A DNA stretch of 64,000 nt from M3007 sp044347755 (GTDB lineage: Bacteria > Bacteroidota > Bacteroidia > Chitinophagales > Saprospiraceae): positions 5,981 to 69,980 of the forward strand of contig JBIKUE010000013.1 in NCBI GenBank assembly GCA_044347755.1, in the 5' to 3' direction. Each line of letters begins with the position of its first letter. Positions within the stretch are counted from its first letter, which is position 1. Below are positions 8,376 through 18,116 of the stretch, in pieces. A program made the position numbers and the translations under genes. The notes below the pieces were generated by a model that did not search any database, was not told the DNA's origin, and saw only the letters and a list, made by a program, of their open reading frames with translations.

Positions 8376-9728
8376 ATGAAGCAAAAACTTCCGGCAATAG
8401 CCGGTATTCTGCTGGCTGCACTTGTGCTTTGGACCGGATGCAAAAAGCCCGGAGCACTTGGCTATGAATTGCTGGATGACGAATACACCGATTATAATTT
8501 CACAGATACGATTTCCATACGGTGTACCATTGAACGCGAAGACAGTTCTTTGACTTCCGATCTCAGTTCAACAGCTGAGTATTTCCTGTGTGGATCTATT
8601 AATGATCCGGAAATGGGAAAATCTTCCTCTGAAATTTTTTCACTCCTGATCGGAAAGAACCTCAATCCAAACTTTGACACAACCATGCATGCCTTTGACA
8701 GCATCGTGTTGTATCTCAATTATGACCTCCGGGGTTTTTATGGCGACACTTTACAGCCTCAATCCTTGCACATACTTCGGGTAGACAATGGTTATGAGAT
8801 CAAGGACGACAAAGAGTATTATTCCAATCATTCCTTTCCAGCCAACACAGAAATCGGGCGCCTGGAAAACTTCTATCCCAAGCCAAGTGCTTCCGACTCG
8901 CTTTTTGAAGGGCTGGAAGGATCCTTTGTTAAACTTACCCTTGACCCAGCCTTTGGTCAGGAACTGTTCAATATCGACAGCCTGATTTATGCTGCCGATA
9001 CCTTGTTTCAAGCTAAATTGCGTGGCTTAAAAATCATGTCCACCAGCACCGGTACTGGCGCCATGATGGCTTTCGACCTGAATAATAGCTCCTTGAGTCG
9101 CATCCGCTTGTTTTATCATTTAAAGTCAGATTCAACAGCGCTTAACTACGATTATTTCTTTAAAGGAGCCAATAAGTTCACACACTTTACACATGATCAC
9201 AGCGGCTCTCCGGCAGGACAATTGATCGACCAGGTTTCTGAAGAAAAATTATATGTTCAGGGGATGGAAGGACTTCGGGTGAAAATTGAATTCCCGTATG
9301 CACACCTGCTCAATAAGATCGCTGTAAACCAGGCCGAATTGGTACTCCATGTAGCGGATGAGAATACATCCCTTTTACCGGCAGACCAACTGTTTCTCAC
9401 ACAATATTCTGAAGAAGATACCACATTTGTACTCACCAGCGATGTCCTGTACTCCTTTGGATCAAACCTCACCGGTGGATTCGGAGATTTTGGAGGAGAT
9501 CCAAACAAAGTGGTCATCAACGGAACTTCAGTTACACAATATCGTATGTCCCTGAGCGAATTATTCCAACACATCGTGGATGATGATGCAAGTACCGACA
9601 CCAAAAAACGAACGGTCTATATGGGTGTTTTCCCCAGAAGCAGAACCGCAAATCGTGCAGTACTTTATGGACCAAAGAGCTTATCTTTCCCGGCAAAACT
9701 GGAGTTAAAATACACTTTGGTGAAATAA
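8376..9728 (+). CDS. DUF4270 outer-membrane lipoprotein
   Basis: 450 residues from the ATG at 8376. The frame is open upstream to 8259, but only the inner ATG gives a proper lipoprotein signal: positively charged MKQK, a hydrophobic core and a lipobox ending WTGCKK. The conserved N-terminal GYELLDDEY segment after the Cys and the beta-rich body match DUF4270, a Bacteroidota-specific surface or periplasmic lipoprotein family of unknown function. Located between the GT5 half-protein and glmS, in a conserved gene order. Confidence 0.82.
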   Translation: MKQKLPAIAGILLAALVLWTGCKKPGALGYELLDDEYTDYNFTDTISIRCTIEREDSSLTSDLSSTAEYFLCGSINDPEMGKSSSEIFSLLIGKNLNPNFDTTMHAFDSIVLYLNYDLRGFYGDTLQPQSLHILRVDNGYEIKDDKEYYSNHSFPANTEIGRLENFYPKPSASDSLFEGLEGSFVKLTLDPAFGQELFNIDSLIYAADTLFQAKLRGLKIMSTSTGTGAMMAFDLNNSSLSRIRLFYHLKSDSTALNYDYFFKGANKFTHFTHDHSGSPAGQLIDQVSEEKLYVQGMEGLRVKIEFPYAHLLNKIAVNQAELVLHVADENTSLLPADQLFLTQYSEEDTTFVLTSDVLYSFGSNLTGGFGDFGGDPNKVVINGTSVTQYRMSLSELFQHIVDDDASTDTKKRTVYMGVFPRSRTANRAVLYGPKSLSFPAKLELKYTLVK

Positions 9729-9785
9729 AACTACCAATAAACCCATCCTGATCCATTCAGAAAAACCAATTTATCAACTAGTACT

Positions 9786-11627
9786 ATGTGCGGAATTGTT
9801 GGCTATATAGGGCCCAAAAAAGCTTATCCAATTCTCATTAAGGGACTAACCCGGCTGGAATACCGTGGGTATGACAGCGCCGGAATTGCACTGCAAAACG
9901 GATCACTCCGAGTCTATAAAAAGAAAGGAAAAGTTGCCGACCTGGTAGCTTTTGCCCAAGATCAGGATCTCAGTGGCCATGTGGGCATGGGGCATACCAG
10001 ATGGGCTACTCACGGGAAGCCAGACGACACTAATGCGCACCCGCATACCAGCAATAGCGGCCGCCTGGTGCTGATCCATAATGGGATTATTGAAAACTAC
10101 TCCATTATCAAAAGTGCTCTTCAACGCCATGGATATACCTTCATAAGTGAAACCGATACAGAGGTATTGGTGAATTTGATTGAAAAAATTCAATTGGAAG
10201 GCGATCTGCCTCTGGAGGAAGCCATCCGACTGGCTCTAACACAGGTACATGGAGCCTATGCCATCGTGGTCATGGATCGGGACGACCCTAACAAATTGGT
10301 AGCAGCCCGGCGGTCAAGCCCCCTTGTGATAGGTATTGGCAAGGGAGAATTTTTAATCGGTTCAGATGCCACGCCCATAGTAGAACACACCAAAAATGTG
10401 GTTTATCTGGAGGACGAGCAGGTTGCTACCTGCGTTTTGGGGCAGGAGCTTAGTATTAAAACACTCCGCAACGAAGTTGCTCCACATAGCATCCAGGAAA
10501 TAGAACTGGAGATTGGCCAGTTAGAAAAAGGTGGATATGATCATTTCATGCTCAAAGAAATTTTTGAGCAGCCCACCACCATCGCTGAGTGTATGCGCGG
10601 GCGAATGGATGCAGAACATGGTTGGGTACGCCTGGGTGGCATGGATGAACACATGAAAAGGATCATTAATGCCAAAAGGATGATCATTCTGGGATGTGGT
10701 ACCTCATGGCATGCCGGAATGATCGCTGAATACTTGATTGAAGACCTCGCCCGACTTCCGGTTGAAGTTGAATACGCTTCTGAATTCCGATATCGAAACC
10801 CCGTAGTTCGGGAAGATGATATTATTCTGGCCATCAGCCAATCCGGAGAAACAGCAGACACCTTTGCGGCGCTTGAATTGGCAAAGGAACGAGGGGCTCT
10901 TACTTATGGTATTGTAAATGTGGTTGGCTCCTCTATTGCCCGACTTACCCATAGTGGTTCTTATATCCACGTAGGACCCGAAATAGGTGTTGCCTCAACA
11001 AAGGCTTTTACCGGCCAGGTGACTATGTTGAGTATGATGGCCCTGATCCTGGGATATGAACGCGGCTATCTGCCTAAATCCCAATACCAAAAGCTGGTAC
11101 AAGAATTGTCACTAATACCCCAAAAAGTAGAAGATTTATTGACAAAGTGCCAAAGTCAGGTGGAATATATTGCCGGAGAGTTTAAAGATGCCAACAACGC
11201 GCTTTACCTTGGTCGCGGCTACAACTTCCCGGTAGCACTGGAGGGCGCACTAAAATTGAAAGAAATAAGTTATATCCATGCAGAAGGATATCCGGCTGCA
11301 GAAATGAAACACGGCCCCATTGCTTTGATCGATGAAAACATGCCGGTTTTTGTAATTGCTACCAACAAAAGCGCTTACGAAAAGGTCATCAGCAACATTC
11401 AGGAGGTAAAAGCAAGAAAAGGAGTTGTAGTAGCTGTAGTCACAGAAGGAGAAGAAACCATTAAGAAACTGGCTGACCATACCATTGAGATCCCTGAAAC
11501 AGAGGAACCTTTCACCCCTCTTCTTTCCGTAATACCTTTGCAACTGCTCGCCTATCATATCGCCGTCCTTAGAGGCTGCGATGTAGATCAGCCAAGAAAT
11601 CTGGCGAAATCTGTAACAGTTGAGTAG
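9786..11627 (+). CDS. glmS: Glutamine-fructose-6-phosphate aminotransferase (isomerizing)
   Basis: 613 residues, the standard length. The enzyme makes glucosamine 6-phosphate from fructose 6-phosphate and glutamine, the first committed step to UDP-GlcNAc, peptidoglycan and LPS. The N-terminal Ntn glutaminase begins MCGIVGYIG with nucleophile Cys2, followed by RGYDSAGIA and GHTRWATHG. Two SIS domains carry the sugar-phosphate site (GCGTSWHAG, AISQSGETADT, EIGVASTKAFTGQ), and the C-terminus ends NLAKSVTVE as in nearly all GlmS. No glmS ribozyme is seen upstream; the gap to DUF4270 is 57 nt. Confidence 0.96.
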   Translation: MCGIVGYIGPKKAYPILIKGLTRLEYRGYDSAGIALQNGSLRVYKKKGKVADLVAFAQDQDLSGHVGMGHTRWATHGKPDDTNAHPHTSNSGRLVLIHNGIIENYSIIKSALQRHGYTFISETDTEVLVNLIEKIQLEGDLPLEEAIRLALTQVHGAYAIVVMDRDDPNKLVAARRSSPLVIGIGKGEFLIGSDATPIVEHTKNVVYLEDEQVATCVLGQELSIKTLRNEVAPHSIQEIELEIGQLEKGGYDHFMLKEIFEQPTTIAECMRGRMDAEHGWVRLGGMDEHMKRIINAKRMIILGCGTSWHAGMIAEYLIEDLARLPVEVEYASEFRYRNPVVREDDIILAISQSGETADTFAALELAKERGALTYGIVNVVGSSIARLTHSGSYIHVGPEIGVASTKAFTGQVTMLSMMALILGYERGYLPKSQYQKLVQELSLIPQKVEDLLTKCQSQVEYIAGEFKDANNALYLGRGYNFPVALEGALKLKEISYIHAEGYPAAEMKHGPIALIDENMPVFVIATNKSAYEKVISNIQEVKARKGVVVAVVTEGEETIKKLADHTIEIPETEEPFTPLLSVIPLQLLAYHIAVLRGCDVDQPRNLAKSVTVE

Positions 11628-11814
11628 TTTTTAGTGTTTTAGTATTTTAGTGTGCTTAAGACTAGCAAGTTCAATAGAATATGACAAAATTCAACACCTT
11701 AAAGGCCACAGCCTTACCATATACCCACCAAAACACTAAAACACTAAAACACTAAAACACCAAAAAACGAAAACACTAAAACGCCAAAACACCAAAACAC
11801 CAAAACACTAAGAC
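11628..11814. repeat. 8-nt-periodic inverted array between glmS and DUF4290
   Basis: The left block (11628-11652) consists of TTTTAGTG-type octamers. The right block (11730-11814) holds about ten tandem octamers of form AACACTAA, AACACCAA, AACGCCAA, in one register right up to the DUF4290 ATG. The blocks are reverse complements of each other around a unique 77-nt centre. The left block starts at the glmS stop and the right block is the A/C-rich leader of the next gene. Confidence 0.8.
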
Positions 11815-12537
11815 ATGAATAACCTCGATATAGAATACAACACGGAACGACCTCATATCCAATTCCCGGAATATGGCCGGTCCATTCAGGAAATGATTCA
11901 GCATGCCATCACGCTTGAATCGCCCCAAAAGCGTCAGAAAACAGTGGAGTCTATTGTTGGCTTGATGATCCAGTTAGGACCACAAGGCAACCGTAATATG
12001 GATGATTACCGGGAGAAATTATGGAATCATGTATTTGCACTTGCTAATTATGAACTGGACGTAACCCCTCCTCCTGGTATCATTATCCGTAAAGAAGAAG
12101 ACCGCCCAAAGCCTGAACCTCTGGGTTATCTTAACTCTGCCACTCGAATGCGCCACTATGGAAATAGTGTTCATGCCCTCATTCAAAAGGCCATTGAAAT
12201 GCCTGATGGCCCCAAAAAAGAGGGATTTGTGGAAGTTATTGCCTCCTACATGAAACTTGCCTACAAAACCTGGAATAAGGAGCATTATGTAAGCGACGAT
12301 ATTGTAAAGGAGGACCTGGAAATTCTTTCAAATGGTCAATTATCTCTTCATGAAGGCCACGATTCATTGGATAAGTTGGCAGCGGGCGCCGGAAAACTAG
12401 ACAACCGCAATCGCAGCAACAATGGTGGACAAAACGGTGGCGGAAGCCGTAGACGTGGTGGCAGAAATCGCGGCGGCGGTGGAAGAAACACAGGGAATAA
12501 CTCAGGGAATAATTCTGGTCGTCGGAGAAAAAGATAA
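11815..12537 (+). CDS. DUF4290 protein with Gly/Arg-rich tail
   Basis: 240 residues. Residues 1-185 match the Bacteroidota-specific DUF4290 family (start NNLDIEYNTERP, conserved EYGRSIQEMI, ARMRHYGNSVH-like segment TRMRHYGNSVHALI, and SYMKLAYKTWNK). Residues ~195-240 form a low-complexity Asn/Gly/Arg tail with RGG repeats, the kind that binds RNA or promotes condensation. No catalytic motif is visible. The start codon is preceded directly by an octamer array rather than a Shine-Dalgarno site, as is common in this phylum. The function of the family is unknown; an RNA-related role is inference from the tail. Confidence 0.82.
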   Translation: MNNLDIEYNTERPHIQFPEYGRSIQEMIQHAITLESPQKRQKTVESIVGLMIQLGPQGNRNMDDYREKLWNHVFALANYELDVTPPPGIIIRKEEDRPKPEPLGYLNSATRMRHYGNSVHALIQKAIEMPDGPKKEGFVEVIASYMKLAYKTWNKEHYVSDDIVKEDLEILSNGQLSLHEGHDSLDKLAAGAGKLDNRNRSNNGGQNGGGSRRRGGRNRGGGGRNTGNNSGNNSGRRRKR

Positions 12538-12604
12538 TGTAACATATTGAAAATATTGATTTTTTACCATTCCTGTGTAAAAAATTTACAAAAATATATA
12601 TCAA

Positions 12605-12639
12605 TTTTCATGGTCTTTTCAAAAAGAAAATTACCTTTG
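12605..12639 (+). promoter_or_regulatory. Candidate Bacteroidota promoter for the RNA methyltransferase
   Basis: TACCTTTG at 12632-12639 exactly matches TAnnTTTG, with TTTTC at 12605-12609 in the -33 position (22-nt spacer). The predicted start near 12646 would give a leader of about 160 nt that contains a short reading frame and a hairpin. Confidence 0.55.
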
Positions 12640-12707
12640 CACCAAATAAATCCCAATTGCGTTCAGCTAGAATATCAGCCACATGGCTTAAAGATAAAGG
12701 TTTAAAA

Positions 12708-12788
12708 TGAAGCGTGTTTTGATGACGTCCTTCTCCGAAAACGTTCGGAGGGGGACTTTTTTTTACCCCTTAGTCTCGCGCCCACATT
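12708..12788 (+). promoter_or_regulatory. Leader with 26-codon ORF and terminator-like hairpin
   Basis: A short ORF runs from ATG 12708 to TAA 12786-12788. Inside it lies a 7-bp stem (CTCCGAA, loop AACG, TTCGGAG; 12733-12750) followed by GGGGGACTTTTTTTT. This is the shape of an intrinsic terminator placed between promoter and gene, so transcription attenuation with a leader peptide is possible. The alternative is a terminator for an unannotated short RNA. No known riboswitch pattern is recognised. Confidence 0.45.
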
Positions 12789-12807
12789 AAATCCGTACCA
12801 TACCCAT

Positions 12808-14034
12808 ATGCACCCTCTGTTAGTCCGTATCGTAGCACAAAATCTTCGGCAAATTTTTCTGGAAAACAGACACGCCGATAAAGTAATCGAAAGTGCCCTG
12901 CGATCAAACCCAAAAGCAGGAAGCCGTGACAGGGCCTTTATCGCAGAAACCACCTATGAAGTGCTGCGATATTTCCGGCTTTATCAGGAAGTTCTTGAAA
13001 AACAGCCACAATCAGAATGGGACTTTTGGCAACTGATCGGAATCCACTTTGCATTAAAAGGTGTAACCTTGCCTAAATGGCGGGAATTGGAAGCGTTAAA
13101 CACTCCCGCATTTGAAGCAAAAGTTCAATCCTGGCGTAGCAGATTGTTAAAGGAAGGAGAGGTAACAAGGGCAATCAAGGAAAGTATCCCGGAATGGCTG
13201 GATCAAATGGGAAAAAAGGAACTGGCTGATGCCTGGCCTGACACCCTTCATGCCCTAAACCAACCGGCAGCTGTAGTACTCAGGGTCAACCGTCTGCGAA
13301 CCAATCCGCAGGATTTGCTAAAAACATTTCAATCAGAAGACATTCCATGTGACCTCCTCCCTAATTCAGATGCACTTGTGCTAAGAGTCAGGAAAAATGT
13401 TTTTCAAAGCTCCGTCTTTAAAAAAGGCTGGTTCGAGGTCCAGGATTTCAGCAGCCAAAAGGTAGCTCCACTATTGGCTCCTGAACCCGGCATGCGGGTA
13501 GTAGATGCATGCGCAGGCGGGGGCGGCAAAACCTTGCACCTTGCTGCTATGATGGAAAATAAAGGCTCCATTATTGCGCTGGACACCCAGGGCTGGAAAC
13601 TGGAAGAACTTCGAAAAAGAGCGCGTAGAGCAGGTGCCTCTAACATAGAAACCCGCTCAATCGAAAGCAAAAAGACCATCAAAAGACTTTATAATACAGC
13701 AGACCGACTCCTTCTTGACGTGCCATGCAGTGGACTTGGCGTACTTAGACGCAACCCGGATGCCAAATGGAAGTTACAACCAGAACAAATAGACCAATTA
13801 CGCCAAACACAGCAGGACATATTACAGTCTTATGCCCCAATTACTAAACCTGGAGGCCGCATGGTGTACGCAACTTGTAGTATTTTACCCTCCGAAAATC
13901 AGGATCAAATCCAAACCTTCCTGGCCAGTAGTACCGGAAAAGATTTTAAGCTGATTTCAGATCAGAAAATCCTCCCGCAAGACGACGGCTTTGATGGCTT
14001 TTATATGGCACTCCTGGAACGAAAAAAAGAATAA
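12808..14034 (+). CDS. RsmB/NOP2-family rRNA or tRNA (cytosine-C5) methyltransferase
   Basis: 408 residues. The N-terminal part (about 1-140) resembles the NusB-like domain of RsmB. The C-terminal SAM domain has motif I VDACAGGGGKTLHLAAMM, motif IV DVPCSGLGVLRRNPD (Cys307) and motif VI YATCSILPSEN (Cys357), the two catalytic cysteines of m5C methyltransferases. It modifies C5 of a cytosine in RNA, most likely 16S rRNA, though the exact target in Bacteroidota homologues is not certain. It heads a run of same-strand genes (dinB-like, sbcD, sbcC). The start ATG at 12808 follows the leader described above. Confidence 0.85.
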   Translation: MHPLLVRIVAQNLRQIFLENRHADKVIESALRSNPKAGSRDRAFIAETTYEVLRYFRLYQEVLEKQPQSEWDFWQLIGIHFALKGVTLPKWRELEALNTPAFEAKVQSWRSRLLKEGEVTRAIKESIPEWLDQMGKKELADAWPDTLHALNQPAAVVLRVNRLRTNPQDLLKTFQSEDIPCDLLPNSDALVLRVRKNVFQSSVFKKGWFEVQDFSSQKVAPLLAPEPGMRVVDACAGGGGKTLHLAAMMENKGSIIALDTQGWKLEELRKRARRAGASNIETRSIESKKTIKRLYNTADRLLLDVPCSGLGVLRRNPDAKWKLQPEQIDQLRQTQQDILQSYAPITKPGGRMVYATCSILPSENQDQIQTFLASSTGKDFKLISDQKILPQDDGFDGFYMALLERKKE

Positions 14035-14057
14035 CATTCAACCACTTATTTATTCCC

Positions 14058-14570
14058 ATGACCCTCGACTCCCTCCTCAAAGACTATGTTGCCTATAATT
14101 TTTGGGCTAATGAGCGAATCATACACTGGTTAAAGACTAAACCATCCGATAAAATAACCCTGTACGTTGCCTCCAGTTTCCCAAGTTTAAGAGCTACGCT
14201 ACTGCATATCTGGGCTGCTGAAGATATATGGCTGCATCGACTTCAACAAATATCCCCTACAGAATTCCTGTCCAACACTTTCCAGGGGACTGATGAAGAA
14301 TTGTTTGAACGCTTGCTCCAAAATTCAGAGTCATTTAAAAACTTCATTCACCGCCAAAGCGCGGATTTTTTTGACCTTACCATTGCCTATAAACATACTA
14401 CAGGCAAACTATACGAACAGTACAGCGCCGAGATCATACAGCATTGTATGCAGCATAGCACATTTCACCGCGGACAGATTATTACCATGGCCCGCAATCT
14501 GGAGATCACCGATCCTCCCAAAACCGACTATATCGAATACGTAAGACTGAAGCATAGTAACCTCCTTTAA
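14058..14570 (+). CDS. DinB family metal-binding protein
   Basis: 170 residues in a four-helix-bundle pattern. The DinB/YfiT metal triad is visible: a His in LLHIWAAEDIWLHRL near residue 50 and the HSTFHRGQI motif near residues 130-140. These proteins bind a divalent metal; members include thiol transferases and damage-inducible proteins of unknown role. It lies 23 nt after the RNA methyltransferase and 13 nt before sbcD, probably in the same operon. That fits a DNA-damage association but does not prove one. Confidence 0.82.
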   Translation: MTLDSLLKDYVAYNFWANERIIHWLKTKPSDKITLYVASSFPSLRATLLHIWAAEDIWLHRLQQISPTEFLSNTFQGTDEELFERLLQNSESFKNFIHRQSADFFDLTIAYKHTTGKLYEQYSAEIIQHCMQHSTFHRGQIITMARNLEITDPPKTDYIEYVRLKHSNLL

Positions 14571-14583
14571 ATCACCCGCTACC

Positions 14584-15714
14584 ATGCGCATCCTCCACTT
14601 TTCCGACACGCACCTCGGATTCCAGGCATTTGATCGGGTCAATGACGCCGGAGTAAATACCCGCGAGCAGGATGTTTATGATGCATTTGAACGAGTTATT
14701 CAACGAACGCTGGAAATCAAACCTGATCTGGTGATTCATTCCGGCGACTTTTTCCACCGGCCCAGTCCCTCCAACCGGGCGCTTACCTTTGGGTTGGAGC
14801 AGTTACGAAAGATAGGCGATGCCGGTATACCTATCGTGATCATAGCCGGCAATCACGAAACACCCAAAACAATCTATAATTCCCCCATTTTGCGGGCTCT
14901 GAATACATTGGATCATGTTTTTCCGGTGTTTGGAGAAACCTGGGAAAAGCACTCATTCGGAGAGGTGGTGATACATGGCGTTCCACATATTAACGACCAG
15001 CGAATCTTGTTGCAGGAATTGCAAAAACTTCAACCCGAACCAGGGAAGTTTAATATTCTAATGCTCCATACTTCACTTGGCAAACGTTATCTCATGGAAG
15101 AGTATGGTGAGCAGATTTTTCCACCGGAATTTGAAGCCAAGTTGGCAGAATTTCAATACATAGCCCTCGGCCACTGGCATAATGTTCAGGCTGTTACACT
15201 ACACCCAAACGCCTGGTATTCAGGGAGTATCGAACGACTTAGCGACACAGAAATTGATTCAGAAAAAGGGTTTATCTTACTGGAGGTGGCTCCTGACCAT
15301 ACCTGTAAAGTACAGTTCGAGTCAATCACTACCCGGCCATGGCTCCGTTGGGAGCAGTCCAATTGCCAGTCACTTTCCATAGCAGAACTGGAAGCATCCC
15401 TGCTACAATTCCAGTATGAACAACCAACCCTCGATGCCATACTTTCCATCTCTTTTAACGACATCCGCCCGGAACAAACACTGGAATTTGGGAATATCAG
15501 GCTGCGCCAGCTTTTCCCCGAAGCTTTTCAAATCATTCCAAAAAGAAAGACCGTTTCAGACCGAACCTTTGTGCAAGGTATAGAAAGCCACCAGTTCGAC
15601 CGCCTCGACAAGGTTTTTGCAGATTATCTCCAAAGTAAATTTCCGGATGATGAAAAATTGGCAAACCAATTGATTGAACGCGCCAATCGCTATTTCCAGT
15701 CTGAAAACCCATGA
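14584..15714 (+). CDS. sbcD: SbcD nuclease subunit (Mre11-like)
   Basis: 376 residues. Metallophosphoesterase motifs run in order: FSDTHLGF (metal Asp and His), HSGDFFHRPSPSNRA, IAGNHETPK, and the late ALGHWHNVQ His pair. It is the nuclease partner of SbcC and cuts DNA hairpins and blocked double-strand ends in an ATP-dependent complex. It overlaps sbcC by four nucleotides (ATGA), indicating translational coupling and 1:1 production. The abundance of long palindromes in this window makes SbcCD, which cleaves hairpins extruded from such palindromes, a pertinent neighbour. Confidence 0.93.
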   Translation: MRILHFSDTHLGFQAFDRVNDAGVNTREQDVYDAFERVIQRTLEIKPDLVIHSGDFFHRPSPSNRALTFGLEQLRKIGDAGIPIVIIAGNHETPKTIYNSPILRALNTLDHVFPVFGETWEKHSFGEVVIHGVPHINDQRILLQELQKLQPEPGKFNILMLHTSLGKRYLMEEYGEQIFPPEFEAKLAEFQYIALGHWHNVQAVTLHPNAWYSGSIERLSDTEIDSEKGFILLEVAPDHTCKVQFESITTRPWLRWEQSNCQSLSIAELEASLLQFQYEQPTLDAILSISFNDIRPEQTLEFGNIRLRQLFPEAFQIIPKRKTVSDRTFVQGIESHQFDRLDKVFADYLQSKFPDDEKLANQLIERANRYFQSENP

Positions 15715-18116
15715 TCCTCAACACCCTTCGCCTATCCAATTACAAACAATACGGCCAACTGGAACTCGAATTCCGGGAGGGGCTGGTTGGTATCATTGGA
15801 AAAAACGGCGCCGGAAAATCCACCCTGTTTGAAGCTATTCTGTTCTGCTTATTCGGAAAGGAAGAAGGCAATAAAGCTCATGTACGTTCTGCTTTCGCCG
15901 ATCCAAAATCGGTTGTAGAACTGGAACTCATCTTTTCCATTGGAGAACTCCGGTACAAAGTAAAACGTGAATTCAGAGGTAAAGCGCTTACAGTAGGCGC
16001 CGAACTGTATAAAAACGACGACCTGGTTGCCAAAGGTGTTTCCCCGGTCAATGATGAACTGGTAAAAATCCTGCACATGGAACGGGATGCCTTTAAGCGT
16101 TCCGTTTTTTCTGGCCAAAAAGAATTGTCAGAACTCTCTGAAACCACCGGTGAAGCCCGAAAAAAAATGGTGCGGCGTATGCTGGGACTCGACACCCTCG
16201 ACGATGCCCAGGTGCGAATCAATGCAGACCTGCGTGATTTGAGCAGCCAGGCCACAGGCCAACGCCAGAATTTGCTGGATGAACCCGCGCTCGAAGCCAT
16301 TAAACTCGAAATTGCAGGGCGGAATAATCTTCTGGAGTCCACACAAACGCAGATCAAGCAGGAAGCTGCCCGATTATTGGAAGTAGAAGCGCAATACAAA
16401 ACAGAAAAGGGAAAATTCGACCAGGAAGAAGCGCGTTTCAAACAATTCAATACCCTTCATAACGAACGCACTCAATTAACCGAACGATTAACCGGACTGG
16501 AAAACCAGCAAAACGCACTCAAGCGGAAACTGAACGAGCTCCAGGCTTTGAAGGAAACACTAGCCCGGATGCAACCGGAATGGATCCAGTTTGACAACGA
16601 CAAAAAACAACTGGATTTGCTGGAAACCGAACATACACGGTTCATTAACAGGCAGGCTCGATTGAGCAAAATCCGGGAAAGTCAGGAGCAATGGCAAGCC
16701 AACGATCAAAAAATCCAAAAAATCCGGGAATCACTTAATGGAAAGCAAGAAATAGAATCCTCCTTAAGTCAGACTCAAAAAATCATTGCCGACCTGGAAA
16801 CATCCATGGAAGCCCTCCGAAACAACCTCAGGAGCATTGAACAACATATTGGTGGCATCCAGGCAGGCATCCGTGAACGCAACGAAAAACTGATCCAACT
16901 CCGGGCACTGGGTGCTGCAGGAAACTGTCCAACTTGTATGCAACCGCTTTTGGCTGGTTATGAGCGGGTACTGAACGAACTGGAAACTGAAGTAACCAAC
17001 CTTCAACAAGGGCAACTTCAGGAGTTGGAAATCAGGAAAAAAGATATCACTGCTAAAGGCCTGCAGCTAAAGACCCAACAACAAGAGGCCCGAAACAAGT
17101 TGGAGAAATGGCTTCAGGAACAATCACGACTCTTGGAGTTGGATCGTCAGTTATTGTTTGAATCAAACCAGCTCAAAATATTGGAAGCCCGAATCACCGC
17201 AGATGAACTGATTCTGCGTGAAATCGGGGAAATTCAATTTGATGAGCAGGCTTACCAGGCATTAAAATCCCGCTTAGCCGCTTCGGAGAGTCGATACAGG
17301 GATTTCTTATCCCAATCTAATTATTTGGAAAAAGAATGGCCAACCACAGAAGCCGCTTTGTTCAGCAACCAAACAGCTGTTCAGCAAACCTTGGCCGATA
17401 TGGCTGCCTGCAAGCAAGCACTTCAACAACTTAGTTTTGATGAAAATGCCTACGCAGCAGCCAAGCTTGCACTGGCTGGATTTACGGAAAAATACCAGGC
17501 GCAGTCCGGCCAACTACGGGGACTGGAAAAAACAGGATTGGAACTGCAGGCAGAACAAGAGCGATCACTCGAAAAAGTCAGGTCAAACGACCGGATACTG
17601 GCACAAATCAGCCACAAATTGGAAGAAGTGGAATTGCTTCGCAAATTGGCAGAGATGCTTGGACTCTTCAAAACAGAAATCCTGGAAAAAGTAAGTCCGG
17701 GCATTACCAGGGAAGCCAGCGAGTTATTTACCCGTATAACAAAAGGCAAATATGAGGGCATTCTGGTAGACGAAAACTTCGATTTCGCCATCGCCGATGG
17801 CGGTGTTTTTTATCCGATTGACCGTTTTAGCGGAGGGGAGGTAGATCTGGCCAATTTCTGCCTGCGCATTGCTATCACCAAAGCCATCATGGATCTTTCA
17901 GGCACCGGGCATCGCATGGAATTCCTGGCCTTTGACGAAATTTTTGGCAGCCAGGATGAAGAACGCAGACTGGAAATGATGCTCGCCCTGCACTATCTGC
18001 AGGAACAATTCCGCCAAATTTATATTGTTTCACACATTGATAGCTTGAAAGACTACTTCCCCCATTTGCTGGAAGTACAATTCGCGGCAGAGGGTAGTCA
18101 GGCACTTTGGCGTTAG
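15711..18116 (+). CDS. sbcC: SbcC ATPase subunit (Rad50-like)
   Basis: 801 residues, short for SbcC (often about 1000) but complete. Walker A GKNGAGKS at 30-37; long coiled coils about 165-390 and 425-640 rich in Gln, Glu and Leu; the zinc hook CPTC at 406-409 at the hairpin tip; ABC signature FSGGE with Ser707; Walker B LAFDEIF with Asp742-Glu743. It is an SMC-like ATPase that clamps DNA and gates SbcD. The 3' end overlaps the convergent rsmI by four nucleotides (TTAG), so the two transcripts are antisense at their ends with no room for a terminator. Confidence 0.93.
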   Translation: MILNTLRLSNYKQYGQLELEFREGLVGIIGKNGAGKSTLFEAILFCLFGKEEGNKAHVRSAFADPKSVVELELIFSIGELRYKVKREFRGKALTVGAELYKNDDLVAKGVSPVNDELVKILHMERDAFKRSVFSGQKELSELSETTGEARKKMVRRMLGLDTLDDAQVRINADLRDLSSQATGQRQNLLDEPALEAIKLEIAGRNNLLESTQTQIKQEAARLLEVEAQYKTEKGKFDQEEARFKQFNTLHNERTQLTERLTGLENQQNALKRKLNELQALKETLARMQPEWIQFDNDKKQLDLLETEHTRFINRQARLSKIRESQEQWQANDQKIQKIRESLNGKQEIESSLSQTQKIIADLETSMEALRNNLRSIEQHIGGIQAGIRERNEKLIQLRALGAAGNCPTCMQPLLAGYERVLNELETEVTNLQQGQLQELEIRKKDITAKGLQLKTQQQEARNKLEKWLQEQSRLLELDRQLLFESNQLKILEARITADELILREIGEIQFDEQAYQALKSRLAASESRYRDFLSQSNYLEKEWPTTEAALFSNQTAVQQTLADMAACKQALQQLSFDENAYAAAKLALAGFTEKYQAQSGQLRGLEKTGLELQAEQERSLEKVRSNDRILAQISHKLEEVELLRKLAEMLGLFKTEILEKVSPGITREASELFTRITKGKYEGILVDENFDFAIADGGVFYPIDRFSGGEVDLANFCLRIAITKAIMDLSGTGHRMEFLAFDEIFGSQDEERRLEMMLALHYLQEQFRQIYIVSHIDSLKDYFPHLLEVQFAAEGSQALWR

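Noticed and set aside
9729..9785. glmS ribozyme or riboswitch
   Set aside because: The gap is only 57 nt and shows no conserved ribozyme core.
14584..18116. SbcCD as part of a defence island
   Set aside because: No restriction, Abi or other defence genes are nearby; the neighbours are housekeeping genes.
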